DNA of 64,000 bases, taken from Amoeboaphelidium protococcarum (taxonomy: Eukaryota > Aphelidiomycota > Aphelidea). Shown in pieces: positions 23,858 to 36,873 of this stretch. The notes under the pieces are model-generated. The model searched no databases. It worked only from the letters and a program-made list of their open reading frames with translations, and was not told where the DNA came from. The stretch covers positions 3,013,164 through 3,077,163 of the forward strand of contig JALECJ010000258.1 in the NCBI GenBank assembly GCA_023515745.1. The letters are read 5' to 3'. Position 1 is the first letter of the stretch, and the number at the start of each line of letters is the position of its first letter. The position numbers were made by a program, and so were the translations under genes.

Positions 23858-26693
23858 ATGTTGAATCCAAGGCTGAATATGTTTCCATAATTTCAGATAG
23901 CGCCTCAGTAGAATTTAAAGACGTCTCGAGAGGATTTGCACCAGGTAATGTGATAAATTTTAATAAAACAATAATAAAGAATATAGTAATCTTGGGTAGA
24001 CATCGCGGATACAGTGTACTGAAGATGACTATAATATATGGGAGTAGATGCTGCAGATGGCGTATACAGAGGAGCAGTTGCGTAACCCATTTCTCCGTGA
24101 CGATCCTGGTAGTAACGATTTAAATCCACTTCATATCGCTGCTGGCACTGGTAATATGGAAATGCTCAAACGGTGTCTTAATGTTTTTAGAATTAATTTA
24201 CCTGATAAGGAAGGTAGAACACCGCTCATATATGCAGTCATTGGGAATCATCAGCAGGTGGTGGAGTATTTGATTAAACGTGATGCCAACTGTAATCTCT
24301 GCGATTATGAGGGACGATCACCAGTGCATTGGGCCACGTATTATGGCAGATTTGAAATATTGAGGCTTTTATTACAACTTGGAGCTGATCATACCATATG
24401 TGATAATGAGTATAGAACACCACTGCATTGGGCTACAGGTGTGTAGAGTATCAGGTGCTTTCATCTCTTGTTGTAGAAGAGCGCTCTGTGCCAATTTGAA
24501 TTGAATCGACCTGATCTAGAGTAGATGACCATTTCACACTGGGCTGTGTATAACAATCAGCCTTTCAGATTGGAGAAGATTCTGTAGTTACGGCCCAACG
24601 TTCTGCTGACAGACATTGAGGGAAAGACACCGCTTCACTGGACTGTGCCTTTCCATAAGGATCTCTCATGCGCCCAGCTCTTGTTAAAGTATGAAGAAAA
24701 GTTGCTGAATGTACCCGATCTGGAGCGTAGAACGTTACTGCATTTGGTATGCTCTGAGAATAATGCGTCTCTGTTTAATTTTATCATCAATTTTGAGGAT
24801 CTAATCATGGACTGTAAAGATATCAGTGGCCGTACGCCTGTGCATTATGCTGCCGTTGCTGGTAACCATACTTTGATCTAGGGACTGCTGGACCGAGGTG
24901 CTTTGGATTCTGTATAAGATTAGTCTGGTGCTACTGCTCTACACTACGCGTGCCTAAAAAATCATTCGTAATGTGTGACTGCTCTTCTGTCTAGAAAGAC
25001 TTTCAGCTACCTCCCTGATCGCGAGGAATAGTATCCATTGATCTATGCTGTGCGGAAAGGCAATGTGTAATGTGTGCAAAAGCTGTTGGAGCGAGATATT
25101 GATGCTAACAAGCGCGATTCTATTAATCAGGTAGCTCTTCATATTGCTGCCAGTTCTGGGTAATCGCTTTGTGTGAGTTAACTGCTAGAGTTCCAATGTG
25201 ATGCGCAAGCAGTTGATGATTTGTAATAAACGGCACTGCATAAAGCTGCGGCTAATGGATATGCTGAGTGCTGTAATATATTGATTCAAGGTAAAGTTGG
25301 AGTGGATCAGTAGGATGGCAGAGGATAGTCTGCATTGCATCTGGCAGCCATGAACAATTATCTCACAGTGTGTAGTGTTCTACTGGCCAATCATGTCCAA
25401 ATTGATTTGCGTGATAGTGATGGAAAGACTGCGCTCCATTATGCTGCTTAGTATGGTCATTAGGATTTGGTTAAATTTCTTTTGGAAAATCGGGCAGATA
25501 TTGAAGCACAGGATGATGAATAGCTCACTGCTCTGCACTGGGCAGCACTGAAAGGTCAAACAGAGGTGGTGCGTTTACTTGCTCAAGAAGGAGCGAATAT
25601 TAATGCTTCCAACAGACTATACAATCTACCGACTCCTCTTGATTTTGCCATTGTCGCCGGGTAAGAAGACGTGGTGGATCTGCTGGAAGATCTTGGCGCG
25701 ATGACTCTTAGCATGTTCTTTGACTACATGGCCATACGTATCCAAACATTGTGGCGTGGATTTATGTAACGGTCCAGATTCATTGGTAAAGCCAGGCAGG
25801 AACTGATAAAATAACGATAGCAGCGTAATAAAGCTGCGCTGGTAATTTAAAAGTTTATGCGTAGGAAGGTGCTGTTGAGAATTAAATTAAAATATCTGCT
25901 GTCAGGGCGTCAGGTTTCTGCTAGCCAGTCGTCATTCAATGATAGTTATAATTCTGATGAACTTCACTATTTCGCTTAATAAAGAAAGATGATGTAACTA
26001 GATTAGAATAAAGAGAAGACTGTTGTTGTTAAACGTAATGATAAAATGCAGACAAGAGAACGCCCTTTAAAATCATAGGCTTAAACTATGACTTTGAGCA
26101 GATAGAAGAATAAAGCTCAGATGACTGCGACGCGTTAGGTGGATGATGGTGATAATGAATATAGTCAGTATGAAGTGTAGAATCTGTTGCTTTAGTACTA
26201 ACAGTAGTTGGAAATGATCAATCAGTAGTAGCGTGAAATGGAGCTGATCAAACAAGAGATGTGCTTGAAGATTGATGAGCTGATTGGCAAGTTGCCTTCT
26301 CAGCCAACGCTGTAGAGGTAAGTACATTAATAATAGCAAGCTGTACGTTATGATCAATAAGTGGCCGTTCAGTTGCAATAATCAAGAGCTGCCACTTCAG
26401 TTAGACGTCCCAGTGTGGTGAAGAAGGTTCAGTTCCAGGATGTCGCCGAATAACTGCCAGGCCTGACGCTACCATCGTATGATTTGGATATGGAAGAGTA
26501 GTAGTAATAGTAGTAGAAGCTGGTGATAAAGCCTCAATCTGCAAGTTCCTCTATCCACTAGTAATAGCAGTAGCCATAAGCTCATCACAATGACCAAAAA
26601 GACAGTATGGTACATCTTCAAGACACGATGGGTAGTGCTGAGTTGCTCTACTTTCAAGAGGCTTAAAAGAAGATTGATTAGAGGCCTCACTGA
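23858..26693 (+). CDS. Inversin-like ankyrin repeat protein with IQ motifs
   Basis: Exon 1 (23858-23944) and a 55-nt intron (GTAATG...GGGTAG, 23945-23999) precede a long exon, giving about 926 residues. Roughly 15 ankyrin repeats fill residues 70-590 (for example DLNPLHIAAGTGNMEMLKRC, KEGRTPLIYAVIGNHQQVVE, DGKTALHYAAQYGHQDLVKF). Then follows an IQ motif (IRIQTLWRGFMQRSRFIGKA) and a second one (AALVIQKFMRRKVLLRIKLK). The C-terminal third is Gln-rich, with coiled-coil and poly-Gln coded largely by TAG/TAA near 26490 and 26565. Ankyrin block plus IQ is the layout of inversin/NPHP2, a ciliary base protein; this fits a flagellated organism. It ends at TGA 26691. Other ankyrin-IQ proteins are possible. 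Confidence 0.82.
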
Positions 26694-26910
26694 TTAGCAT
26701 CTTTGTCTTGACTCTAGCCACATTGTACGTAAAGTGTAAATATAGTATTAATGATGATGAATTTTTTATCTTATGAGCTTATATATAATTTTTGCAGCGA
26801 TGATAAGAATTCACAATCATTATGCAGCTAGTGTAATAAAATACTAATTAATTCATAGATAAATGTATTTTATTAGATTGATAATAGTAGTAGTATCATA
26901 ATCAATAAAA

Positions 26911-27273
26911 TCACTCTTCAGCTGGAGGCATTGGTTGCACCTTTGGATTATAGAATAGACTCTTGTATCCATCTTTCCAAGGGAACGGCTTAGTGCGGAT
27001 GTGCAAGTGAGGCAGATCCTTAAAGTGTGGCGGATGATGAGCCATGTGCTCCATATGAGCCTTCTCAATCATGAATGCATTGATAGCCACGATACTCAGC
27101 AGGGGAATGCCGGACACGAAGAAGATGTTCTTCCACAACTTGGCCGTCTTGGCAGCATGTTCACTCTTGTGGGTCTCAAAGTCAATCAACTCTTTACCCA
27201 TCACACCCTTCTCCGGAATACCGAATATAGTTCTCTTCTAAGCAGACAACTTTAATGCACGTCTTGCAAACAT
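26911..27273 (-). CDS. COX6A: Cytochrome c oxidase subunit 6A
   Basis: This 120-residue protein is the nuclear-coded subunit VIa (Cox13 in yeast) of mitochondrial complex IV. The N-terminus MFARRALKLSAQKRTIFG is a typical mitochondrial presequence. The mature part has TAKLWKNIFFVSGIPLLSIV (single membrane helix) and the family signature near HLHIRTKPFPWKDGYKSLFY. The Gln after LSA is a TAG codon at 27238-27240, so the presequence would be lost under the standard code. It ends at TGA 26913-26911 and is convergent with the inversin-like gene. Confidence 0.93.
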
Positions 27274-27677
27274 ATTTAATCCCAATTTTATAAAATCTGA
27301 TATAATTCGGCTAAGTAAATGGCCTTTAATAAAATAAATATAAAAACGAAAGAGATAAATATTAAAATGAGCGTCACTAACTGTGCGCATTGCCAGAGAA
27401 AAGATATATGGCGAAAGGAAAGAACACAACAGCAAGCAAGTGCGAGAGTGAAAAAGCTACCTGTCGAGACATCGCGTTCTATAAATGAGAGAGTGTCGAA
27501 TTTGACCTTTCCCTATTTCACCTTATCAGTCGAGAATGTGTTGAAAAGTTATAATTTCATTCGTGTTTCAAATTCTTTTCAGTTTACGCATTTCTCGTAT
27601 TTTTTACCGTTTATAACATTGGAGTGGGTGAGTGAGTGAGTGAGTGAGTGTAGGAAATCACTGATAATAAAGTGGGA
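27274..27677. other. Divergent promoter region of COX6A and MMM1
   Basis: About 400 bases separate the start codons of COX6A (minus) and MMM1 (plus), so both promoters probably lie here. A GTGA tetranucleotide repeat of about six units lies at 27627-27650, some 30 bases before the MMM1 start. An open frame at 27319-27639 has no family motifs and is most likely chance. Confidence 0.5.
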
Positions 27678-28823
27678 ATGAATACTTGGGATTTTATTAG
27701 AGGATTTGTGTTTGGATAATTTTTGCTGTTGGCCCTGCTGTTGTTCTTGGTATAACTGCTCTTCCTTAAAGGTCCATTTGACTTGCGGCGAAGTAGAGCA
27801 AGAAAGTAATAGCAGTAGTAGGCTATTAAGTAGAACAGTGTGAATGCGATTAATGATAAAACATTGAAAAAGTCAGTGACTGAGCATAGTATTTACAGTT
27901 AGATTCTGGATGAGGATAGTATCAATGGAGTGAGTACTGGTGGCGATTAGTTGTTATCATCATCTTCTCAGAGTGTCTCTGACCGTATAAAAGAGGCCAC
28001 CTTGTTCCTATAAGAGATTGGTTATGACTTGTCCAAGGTGGAGTCTGCAGAATGGCTACATGCCATCATATCCTTCATGATCAAATCTGCTTCTAAGAGC
28101 GATAAACTTCGGAATTAGGTTAGATCCAGGATTCTGCAAGTATTCAATGGTGGCAATGACTCGGATGGGTAACAACAATAATAGCAATCGTCGTTCATAT
28201 CGAAAGTCTTGCAGTCGCCTAGAATATATCAGTTGCGTCTCTTTTATCCCCTATCAGATCTGTCGCAATAATAGCAATAGTAGTAGTAATAATCGAACAT
28301 TGGTGATTCAATTGATGCATAGGCTACTCCTATCACACCTAGTATGAAGACTTTTTAATTTGAATCTGAAGATGCGGCGAGTAAATCTACAGTAAGTAAT
28401 GTGTAGATTCGAACATCTCCTGAGGGTTATCTCTCCCTGGTATTTGATCTATCGCTCCGCAATGTCATCTAATTACAGTTTGACACCTGTCTGCTTCTCA
28501 ATTGGCCCATGGATAGATTTGCCGGTCTCCCGCTGACTCTTGACCTGTAGTTGGAGCGACTGGATGCCACTGTCTGTATTGCCTTTGTGACGCGGTCTGA
28601 AGATAATTCCGCGGTTAATCTGTAATTGCGGTTGCTTCCAGAGTTCACTATTGATTTACAAGTAAAGTCATTGCTGGGGGAGAAGACCAAGTTGAAGGAT
28701 CTGCCTCGAATTCAAGATCTTATACGCGCCGCCCTCTATGATTATATAGACGATCATTTCGTACGGCAATCAATGACCATCTCAAGTATAGACTTTTACA
28801 CTGACTGCATAGCGTCCTCTTGA
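27678..28823 (+). CDS. MMM1: ERMES subunit Mmm1 (SMP domain)
   Basis: Mmm1 is the ER-anchored subunit of ERMES, the lipid-transferring tether between ER and mitochondria. The 381-residue product has a short lumenal N-terminus, one membrane segment (FLLLALLLFLVQLLFLK), a Gln-rich linker and an SMP domain. Family-like stretches are VESAEWLHAIISFMIKSASK, LLLNWPMDRFAGLPLTLDLQ, PEFTIDLQVKSLLGEKTKLK and DLPRIQDLIRAALYDYID. Two poly-Gln inserts (about 28170 and 28265) coded by TAA/TAG/CAA interrupt the SMP domain compared with yeast. The membrane topology with N-terminal anchor distinguishes it from Mdm12 and Mdm34. ERMES occurs in fungi and some other protists, absent from animals. It ends at TGA 28821. 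Confidence 0.85.
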
Positions 28824-29151
28824 TCTGTCTTTCTCTCATTCTTGTATCTTTTACTCTTTACTATCATCGATATGTTAATTTTTTGAAAGCACATGGGGAG
28901 TATAATCTTGGTGCTTGTCAGTGTTACGATAAGCAGAGATTTCTTACCTTGAAAATTTATTCCCCCTTTTGTTAAATTAAGAAAATCAAGTTATGGGATG
29001 ATAGTTGAACAAATGAGATAAAATAAAGCGTCTATGAAGAAAGTATTGGTATATTCAATTTCACACACATATCGAGATGCTATCATGAATTTAATTAGAT
29101 AGATGACTATTCAATCTAATTCTGCTCAATCTAATGACACCAAACATAATA
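28824..29151. other. Intergenic, convergent 3' ends
   Basis: About 330 bases between the stops of MMM1 (plus) and the Q-rich gene (minus). No gene-like frame or structure was recognised. Confidence 0.5.
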
Positions 29152-30291
29152 TCAATTAGATGACGCGGAGGTAGCAGAATTCAGCTTCTACAGCTGATTT
29201 TAATCAGCATCTTGAGATTACTCATTAAGAGCATTATTAGATATGGCAGCAAGCATGCGCATAAATTCTCGCTTCCTAGTAAATATAAACATCATTCGCT
29301 CTCTGATATCGCGCATAGTCTCTACAAAAAGCATCTCATTGGCGTACACTCTCTCACCAGCATTTATTGCAATGGTACATAATTATCTCAGCTCCTCATC
29401 TTGTTCCATCTCACCACTAGCGCCTATACCATCACCATTAGAACCAGCATTGGATCGATTCAGAGTACCCAATAGCTCACCAAATGCATTCAAATTATAC
29501 TCATTATGCAAGACGTTGAGAAAGCGCCGGAGTGAGCGCAACTGATCATTGCACAGCTCAATCTATTACATCAGATTCTTGCACAGGAATTCATATTTAC
29601 AGTTCATCACGTAATGTCTCCGACTAATTATAGCAGACATTAGCTGATCCACCTCCAAATCACTGAGTCCAACAGATGCGCCACTAGGAGGTGCAGACAT
29701 GAGGGGATTCAGAATATGGGCAAGTGATATCTAATCATATGGATCCTGCTTTGAATCACTTTTTAGTAATGCGAGAACTGGACCATCTTGGAACTGGTCG
29801 CTTTAAATAGATTGTTATTATTACGACTATTATTGACTCTGCACACGATCACCATTTACAGTTTAATTATCACTATAAGCATTAGCATTGGGTTAAGTAC
29901 TACTTTTTTGATCAGTATATCTGCGAATCTTGATCATGGCATCGAGGGCTCCATTGACAAGCTAAGCCTCCTCTGGATCATGACCGCTAAAAGACTAGTT
30001 ATAACTATGCGCCAGGTACAAAGGCTCCTTCATCAGTAGAATATCTACCAATGACACAGTCTCATTAATAGAATTGGTCAGTTTACTCTCGCGTAAAAGA
30101 GATCTTCTCTTCACTATGGGTATGTATGACGACTATGCACCATCTAATGCAGGATGATGGTCTTATGGAGCGTCCTTTTGATGAGAATCCACCTGTCCAT
30201 TCAGCGGTTACAACTTTAGCTTAATAATTCTACTCTTCTTACTTCCCTATTATGACTATTACTACTTTTATTATAACTAGAGATCGGTCAT
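29152..30291 (-). CDS. Gln-rich protein of unknown function, 379 aa
   Basis: The minus-strand frame from ATG 30291 (MTDLQLQQKQQQSQQGSKKS) to TGA 29154 is open throughout with TAR=Gln. It has a basic Gln-rich N-terminus, a middle with KRRSLLRESKLTNSINETVS and LVDILLMKEPLYLAHSYN, and a C-terminal helical part (LCNDQLRSLRRFLNVLHNEY and MLFVETMRDIRERMMFIFTR). No recognised domain, signal peptide or catalytic motif is present. It could be a scaffold or nuclear regulator, but nothing in the sequence decides. It is divergent from LYS12. Confidence 0.6.
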
Positions 30292-30496
30292 ATTGCAATT
30301 ACTATTGATAACAAAAACTGGATAATTATTAATTATTCAAGTAAAAGACTTTCAAAAGAGTGAAAAGAGAAGAACGGCGCGACGGTCTCCTTCTAAAGCT
30401 TTTTACATTACGCATTAGTCCACAGTATACTCTCCTTATTAGCATTAATTTCTGTTATAATAAGTGTCGCTGTATACTGAAAGCACTTATATAAAT

Positions 30497-31801
<1,305 letters not shown>

Positions 31802-31891
31802 TCTAAACAGATTGAATATGAGAATATAATACAAGTCCAACCCATATTCAATTACTACACTATTTTATTAACATTATTCATACAAAAGGTA

Positions 31892-33541
31892 TCAGCCGTC
31901 ATACGAAAACTCGGTAATTGAACCATTCCAAGAAGTGGCAGTCAGAACTGGAAAATACGGGTGCCAACAAACGTCTCGCACAACAGTGCTGTGACCGTAA
32001 TAATCAGCATAATGTGATCCATTACCTGTTGCACCAGTAGCATCAAGTCTTTGCACAACACTTCCATAAATATCATAAATGTACACAAAACCATCCTCAC
32101 TGCCAGTATAAAAGTACTTTGATCCCGTCGTTTCCAGAGGGGAGAAATCACATCGGATCAGAGTTCTTAATACACGATGCCCCGTAAATGTCATGACACT
32201 TTGATCATACGGATGTAACTTCATCTACTTGTATGGATAATCCATGTATCTATAGTCCCAGTCAAGTCTCATATCTCGATGATCCGCATCCACATTGCTC
32301 TAAAACTGAGTATTAGATATCAATTTGCGCATATCCCACAACTTCATAGTCTAATCTTTAGAATTGCTCAAAACATAGACACCGTCTCCTTTACTGGCCA
32401 CGTACGTCAATCCCTCTGTATGTCCACACAGTATTCCAACATCTTGGTACATGGCTCGTCTATCATACACCTTGATCAAAGTATCATCAGATGCACTCAT
32501 CACAATGTTTGCATCCTGCTTAGACACAAAACAGACACTATTCACATCGTCTGTGTGCGATTAAGAGTTGAATAACACATGATTAGTCTCAATATCAAAG
32601 ACACAGACGCTTTTATTAGACGTGCCCGCCACTAGCTCCCGTCCATCTGGGGAAAATCTGATAGACCAGATGCCAAAGTGTCTCCTACCACTCTGACCAT
32701 AAGATGCCGATAATCCTTGAGTCAAATCGAAGTCAAACTCTTGAGTCTAATCCTTAGACATCGATGCCACATGAACAATTGGGGTTATTGAAGAGTAAGC
32801 AACCAGAGTATTAGAGCTATTTAATGTCGCATCAGTAATAGTCCATTACCCATGCTCAGCTTCAACTGTCTTGATAGACTTCCATTAACCATTATTAAAT
32901 TAGCGTGTTGTGAGACCGTCATTATCATCGCCATTTTATGACTTTTCTTGGAACTACTAACAATCAAATACGTGCACTTTAAAATCTTGGGTGGCAGAAT
33001 AGAAATAACGTCCATTATCAGAATATTTACCGCAATATGGTCGATGCTGAAATTAAGCTCTAACAACAGGAGACTCATTAGATGGCATCATATGACTCAG
33101 TAGTGAATTCCCAGTTATCATACCGCACTTTCTTTGCCAGATCTTATCACGTATACTTAATCTATCTACATTATCGTCCAATTATATATAACCAGAGGTG
33201 AGGTTATATTCAACAGCCAATTCGTCCAGAGCTTCTTTTGAATAGAATTTCTAAGCAATAGGAGGTACGCTCTCAACCTTTTACCGCTGCGTCAATGAGA
33301 TATCACGGGTATTCAATAATTGACGCCTTCTCAAAATATAGATCAGTGCCTATCCCAATGTACCATCATCTCCCAGGAAATTAGAGTCTTGTTCATCATC
33401 ATCTTCATATTCTTCAACGTCTGTATAATCTTCATCATCATTTTCGTCTTCATCTTGCTCATATTCGTAATCCATGTCGTCATCGTCTTCATCATGGATA
33501 TAATCTGGATCCACAAATTAGTTATCCTCACCCTCACTCAT
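31892..33541 (-). CDS. WD40 protein, DCAF11/LEC14B type
   Basis: The 549-residue product starts with a very acidic stretch (MSEGEDNQFVDPDYIHDEDD and onward), followed by a linker and at least seven WD40 units, e.g. FGIWSIRFSPDGRELVAGTS, VMSASDDTLIKVYDRRAMYQ, KDQTMKLWDMRK, KYFYTGSEDGFVYIYDIYG, STVVRDVCWHPYFPVLTATS. Acidic N-terminus, these repeats and the motif VRDVCWHP...TSWNG match DCAF11 (WDR23)/LEC14B, a substrate receptor of the CUL4-DDB1 ubiquitin ligase. An HRDMRLDWDYRYMDYPYK segment between repeats is also a feature of that family. It ends at TGA 31894 and is divergent from the RFX gene. Confidence 0.82.
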
Positions 33542-34028
33542 ATCCCTTGTTGTATCTAAACGCGTGTTTAAAGAGTGCTACTATTATAAGAATCTACCAG
33601 TTTTAAGAATATTCTAGCTATTACTACGTTATCAGGTGATTCTAGAACGGTACTGTATCAACCAAGTAAAAGCAAAACAATCAGATCAAATCAGAAAAGA
33701 AATTTGAGAAATCGCTCAGAATGACTCTGAAACAGTCACGCGCTGCTCTTTCAACGGGCACAAGTTACAGTATATATACCGACCGCCAAGAGGTAATAAA
33801 TAATCGTTCTAGTATTTTACATCTTATTATACATTGTTGATATTGAGGGAATCAGTTTTTATTTCATGGATAGGTCCATTAATTTGATTCAATTCAAGCC
33901 CTCTATAGTGTCGCTGCACTCATAAAACGCTTTGATTCTCACTGTTGAATTTTCCTTTTTTGTAGAACGCAACTAGCATAATATCATCATCATCATTAAA
34001 ATCAATCAATAATAATTAATAACAATAA
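33542..34028. other. Divergent promoter region of DCAF11-like and RFX genes
   Basis: About 490 AT-rich bases between two divergent start codons. It contains runs such as CATCATCATCATTAAAATC close to the RFX start. No gene-like frame was recognised. Confidence 0.5.
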
Positions 34029-35447
34029 ATGGAGGAGTTTGATCATGAAGATAGTGGAAATGAGCAGGTGCAATTAAATCATAGCCAGTACTCGTCTATT
34101 ATGAATAGTATAAAGCATCCATCCCGCAGATTGCTCAACTTGCACCAGAACTTTGCCAAAGCATCAGCTGGGTAACTGGGCGAACCGCTCAAGATGGAAT
34201 TTGTATCTTTATGGCTCAGAGATAATTATCTTGAAGGTGAGAAGCTTAATGTTCAGCGACACTTGGTCCTCCATCACTTGAATCAATACTGTGCTCATTA
34301 CGGACTTCCGCAGGTTGGTCCGTCTATGCTGGGCAAGGCTGTGAAGTAGATATTCCCCTCTGTCAAGATTCGTAGACTTGGTGTCCGAGGTCATAGCAAG
34401 TATCACTATTGTGGTATTGGTCTCGCTGACTCTCGTGGTGGCCAAATGCTGTCTCCCGGCACTCCAGGTGGAATTATGGGTATTTTTGGCGGTGCTGCTG
34501 CTGGCGGTAATTATATATTGTCATCAAACTAGATGTCATTCTAACCTCAACTGGTGGCGGATACATTTCCATAGCCAAACGCTCTGTTGTCCGAGTAAGA
34601 GACGTAAATACTCAGTTTGTATCAAGGACATCTATAAGCTGCTCTTACTGCTTGTATAGATTAGAATATCACTTCGTTAGAAGTTGAATTTTAATCTATC
34701 GCCTCCGTTATGAATGATATTGTGACGAGCTAGACGCTGAGTTAATCCGCCCTGGAATCTTTTGGTTCAATGCTGGATCAACTCGCCATAAGATTAGATG
34801 CCACAATGGACCTGTACTTGTGTTCGTAGAGTGGCGATGAAGCTGCTGTATTGGAGATTCGCAAGTTTTGCAAGAGTATTGAATCCACGTACAAATCGTC
34901 AACTATAAGCTTCTAAGGCTCACCCTTTCATTAATATACATTGTCCTTATTGAGTATATTCGTACAGTATGTGAGGCGAAAGACTACCCTTTCTCATTTG
35001 GGTTCAACTTTGAATACTATACTGTAGGATGTGTCATAATGTAAACTATTGCAAGAGGAAGTGTTGAAAATTGACCTCCTGTCTATCTATGGCCAGTACT
35101 GTATGGTTGATCGGCAATTCTCGTATCAGGATCTGTGTTAATTGATGAGCTAGTTGAATAATTTGCTCGCGGGTAGTCCATGCAATGTCTAGTCATACGC
35201 GTACTTTGTATCTGAACAGCTGGAGGGTACCGCAGACAAGTTCCGGCTCAGTCGTAGAGCTCAGTACACTACTCTGGTGGTGCGTCTCGAGTATTTGACA
35301 TCGTTGATACTGCGAGATCTCACTCTACGATCGTCACCTGCATTTGGGTCTTTTCATATCCTCAAACTGTATACATGCGAATTTCTAGGCTATCTCATTG
35401 AGAATAAGTTGTGCTATTAATGCTTATAGTAACCGCAATAAAGTTGA
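34029..35447 (+). CDS. RFX-family transcription factor
   Basis: This 472-residue protein has an RFX winged-helix DNA-binding domain at about residues 58-140: MEFVSLWLRDNYLEGEKLNV, YCAHYGLPQVGPSMLGKAVK and the hallmark IRRLGVRGHSKYHYCGI, matching the family signature RRLGTRGNSKYHYYGI. Its recognition-contacting residues are preserved. Downstream there is a Gly/Gln-rich segment and a helical C-terminal region (LYQGHLQAALTACID, LRDLTLRSSPAFGSFHILKL) reminiscent of RFX effector regions. RFX proteins control cell-cycle genes in fungi and ciliary genes in animals, and are known mainly from opisthokonts and amoebozoans. The single exon ends at TGA 35445. Many TAR codons give Gln in the second half. 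Confidence 0.93.
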
Positions 35448-35749
35448 TATCCTGCTAAAGAATTACAGTTTGATGAGATTTATGTAAGTGTAATTCAGTA
35501 ATATCTTGGTGCAGTCACTTTGACAGAGCCATCGTAAGCTTCCGCCTTAATTTCGAATACTTTGGGAGAGCTCATAAGCGTAGTTCGCCGAATTCGAGGT
35601 AATAAGTCTTGTCCAAATAATAGTAAGTTTGATAACATGCAGTAATACATGGACGCCCATTCCTCTAGCAACCGTAGTCAGCCGTGTAGGATATGACAAG
35701 TAAAAAAATGAGAAACTTACTATGAATTTATTTGACAAAATATCACTGA
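35448..35749. other. Intergenic, convergent 3' ends
   Basis: About 300 bases between the RFX stop and the stop of the zinc-ribbon gene on the other strand. Nothing recognisable is seen. Confidence 0.45.
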
Positions 35750-36448
35750 TCATTTATGATGTCTTTCAATCCGAGTATTACCAGCCACAGGCTACAGTCC
35801 GTACAAATCTATGCCTGTCACGTCTTAATACGCGAATGCAAACAACTTGCACTTCTCACAACCACATCCTGTCCTTTGTGACAGCCATGTGTTGTCGAAG
35901 TGATTGTAACACGACTGACAATACCGTACTTTATGTCCTTCTGTTCTACCTAGTATGATTCTGGGCTTATACTAGGATTTGTCATACTTATTCCCACAGA
36001 ATAAGCAAACTGGAACGTCAAGTTTGGCATGGGGACTTTTAATTCAAATTTGGAGATCCCATTTTCATAACGTTCAGCAATGAGTTATCAGTTAACTTCC
36101 GCATACACCATTGCTAAATCACATCAAAAGCTTTTACCAGACCATGTCAAAATCCCCATCGATCGACTCCCGACCAAGTAAAGAAAATGTTTGTATCTTA
36201 GGTACACCTATGACTGCAGTTCAAAAAGAACAGATAGCTAGTTAACGGACCCGCGGTACAACTCCCTATTTCCGGCATACTTCTCCGGTAATACCAAGTT
36301 TCGGAGGTTCAGAACGCTAACCTTCGCTAATGCGCACTGCTGCATGCAAGGTGTTACGCAGATTCTAATTTTCAATCTACAGCTAATGCAGAGCATCCAA
36401 CATTTCAGCATTAACGCCATCCGGAGTCTACGATCTAGGATAAGTCAT
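35750..36448 (-). CDS. Putative zinc-ribbon protein with N-terminal coiled coil
   Basis: Proposed 187-residue product of three exons. Exon 1 (MTYPRSQTPDGVNAEMLDAL then LQIENQNLRNTLHAAVRISE) looks coiled-coil. A 33-nt intron (36214-36246, GTTAAC...CTGCAG) containing an in-frame TGA leads to exon 2 (IGVPKIQTFSLLGRESIDGD). A 102-nt intron (36036-36137) leads to exon 3. Exon 3 has paired cysteines: VCLFCGNKY, YCQSCYNHFDNTW and GCGCEKCKLF, typical of a zinc ribbon. Phases match at both joins, which supports the model, but intron 2 ends in an atypical AAAAG acceptor. The opposite strand has an open frame (36144-36614) that I consider a shadow. No family is assigned. Confidence 0.42.
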
Positions 36449-36873
36449 GATCGTGTCAAATGTTATGTTCGAGAAGCCAATAAGTCAGATGTACACGACT
36501 TTAAAAAAGTCTCAAAAATTGTAATTTAGCCTTAACTCGGTAATCAGCCAGCATCAATAGCAAGGTAACTGCAATATGACTGCTACCCATGGCTAATCAG
36601 TTTCCTACAGCTGATATATTACTGAATCGAACTGTGAAGTCTCTGTTGATTCAAAGAATAAGAACTGACTGATGCGATCAATCAGGAAAGAGCGAAACGC
36701 GATCAAGACGCGTCAATTCTTCTTCTCCGTTTCGGCCAGTAATCGTTTCCTTTTCTCACATTAGTTGAAGTTTGAGTTACCTGCACTGTACTTGCATCTT
36801 GATATTCATATACTAAAATAGTACGAGTAGAAAGTATTGTAAAGTGTTAAATTTTTGGGATTCTATATATAAA
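36449..36873. other. Upstream region of acetyl-CoA synthetase
   Basis: About 425 bases between the start of the zinc-ribbon gene (minus) and ATG 36874. A TTCTATATATAAA block lies directly before the ATG and resembles a TATA element fused to the start context seen at several other genes here. The zinc-ribbon gene might have an additional 5' exon in this gap. Confidence 0.45.

Noticed and set aside
36144-36614. Plus-strand 156-codon open frame (MSKSPSIDSRPSKEN...)
   Set aside because: The minus strand over the same bases shows a coiled coil and cysteine pairs that join in phase across introns; with only one stop codon, chance frames of this length are common.
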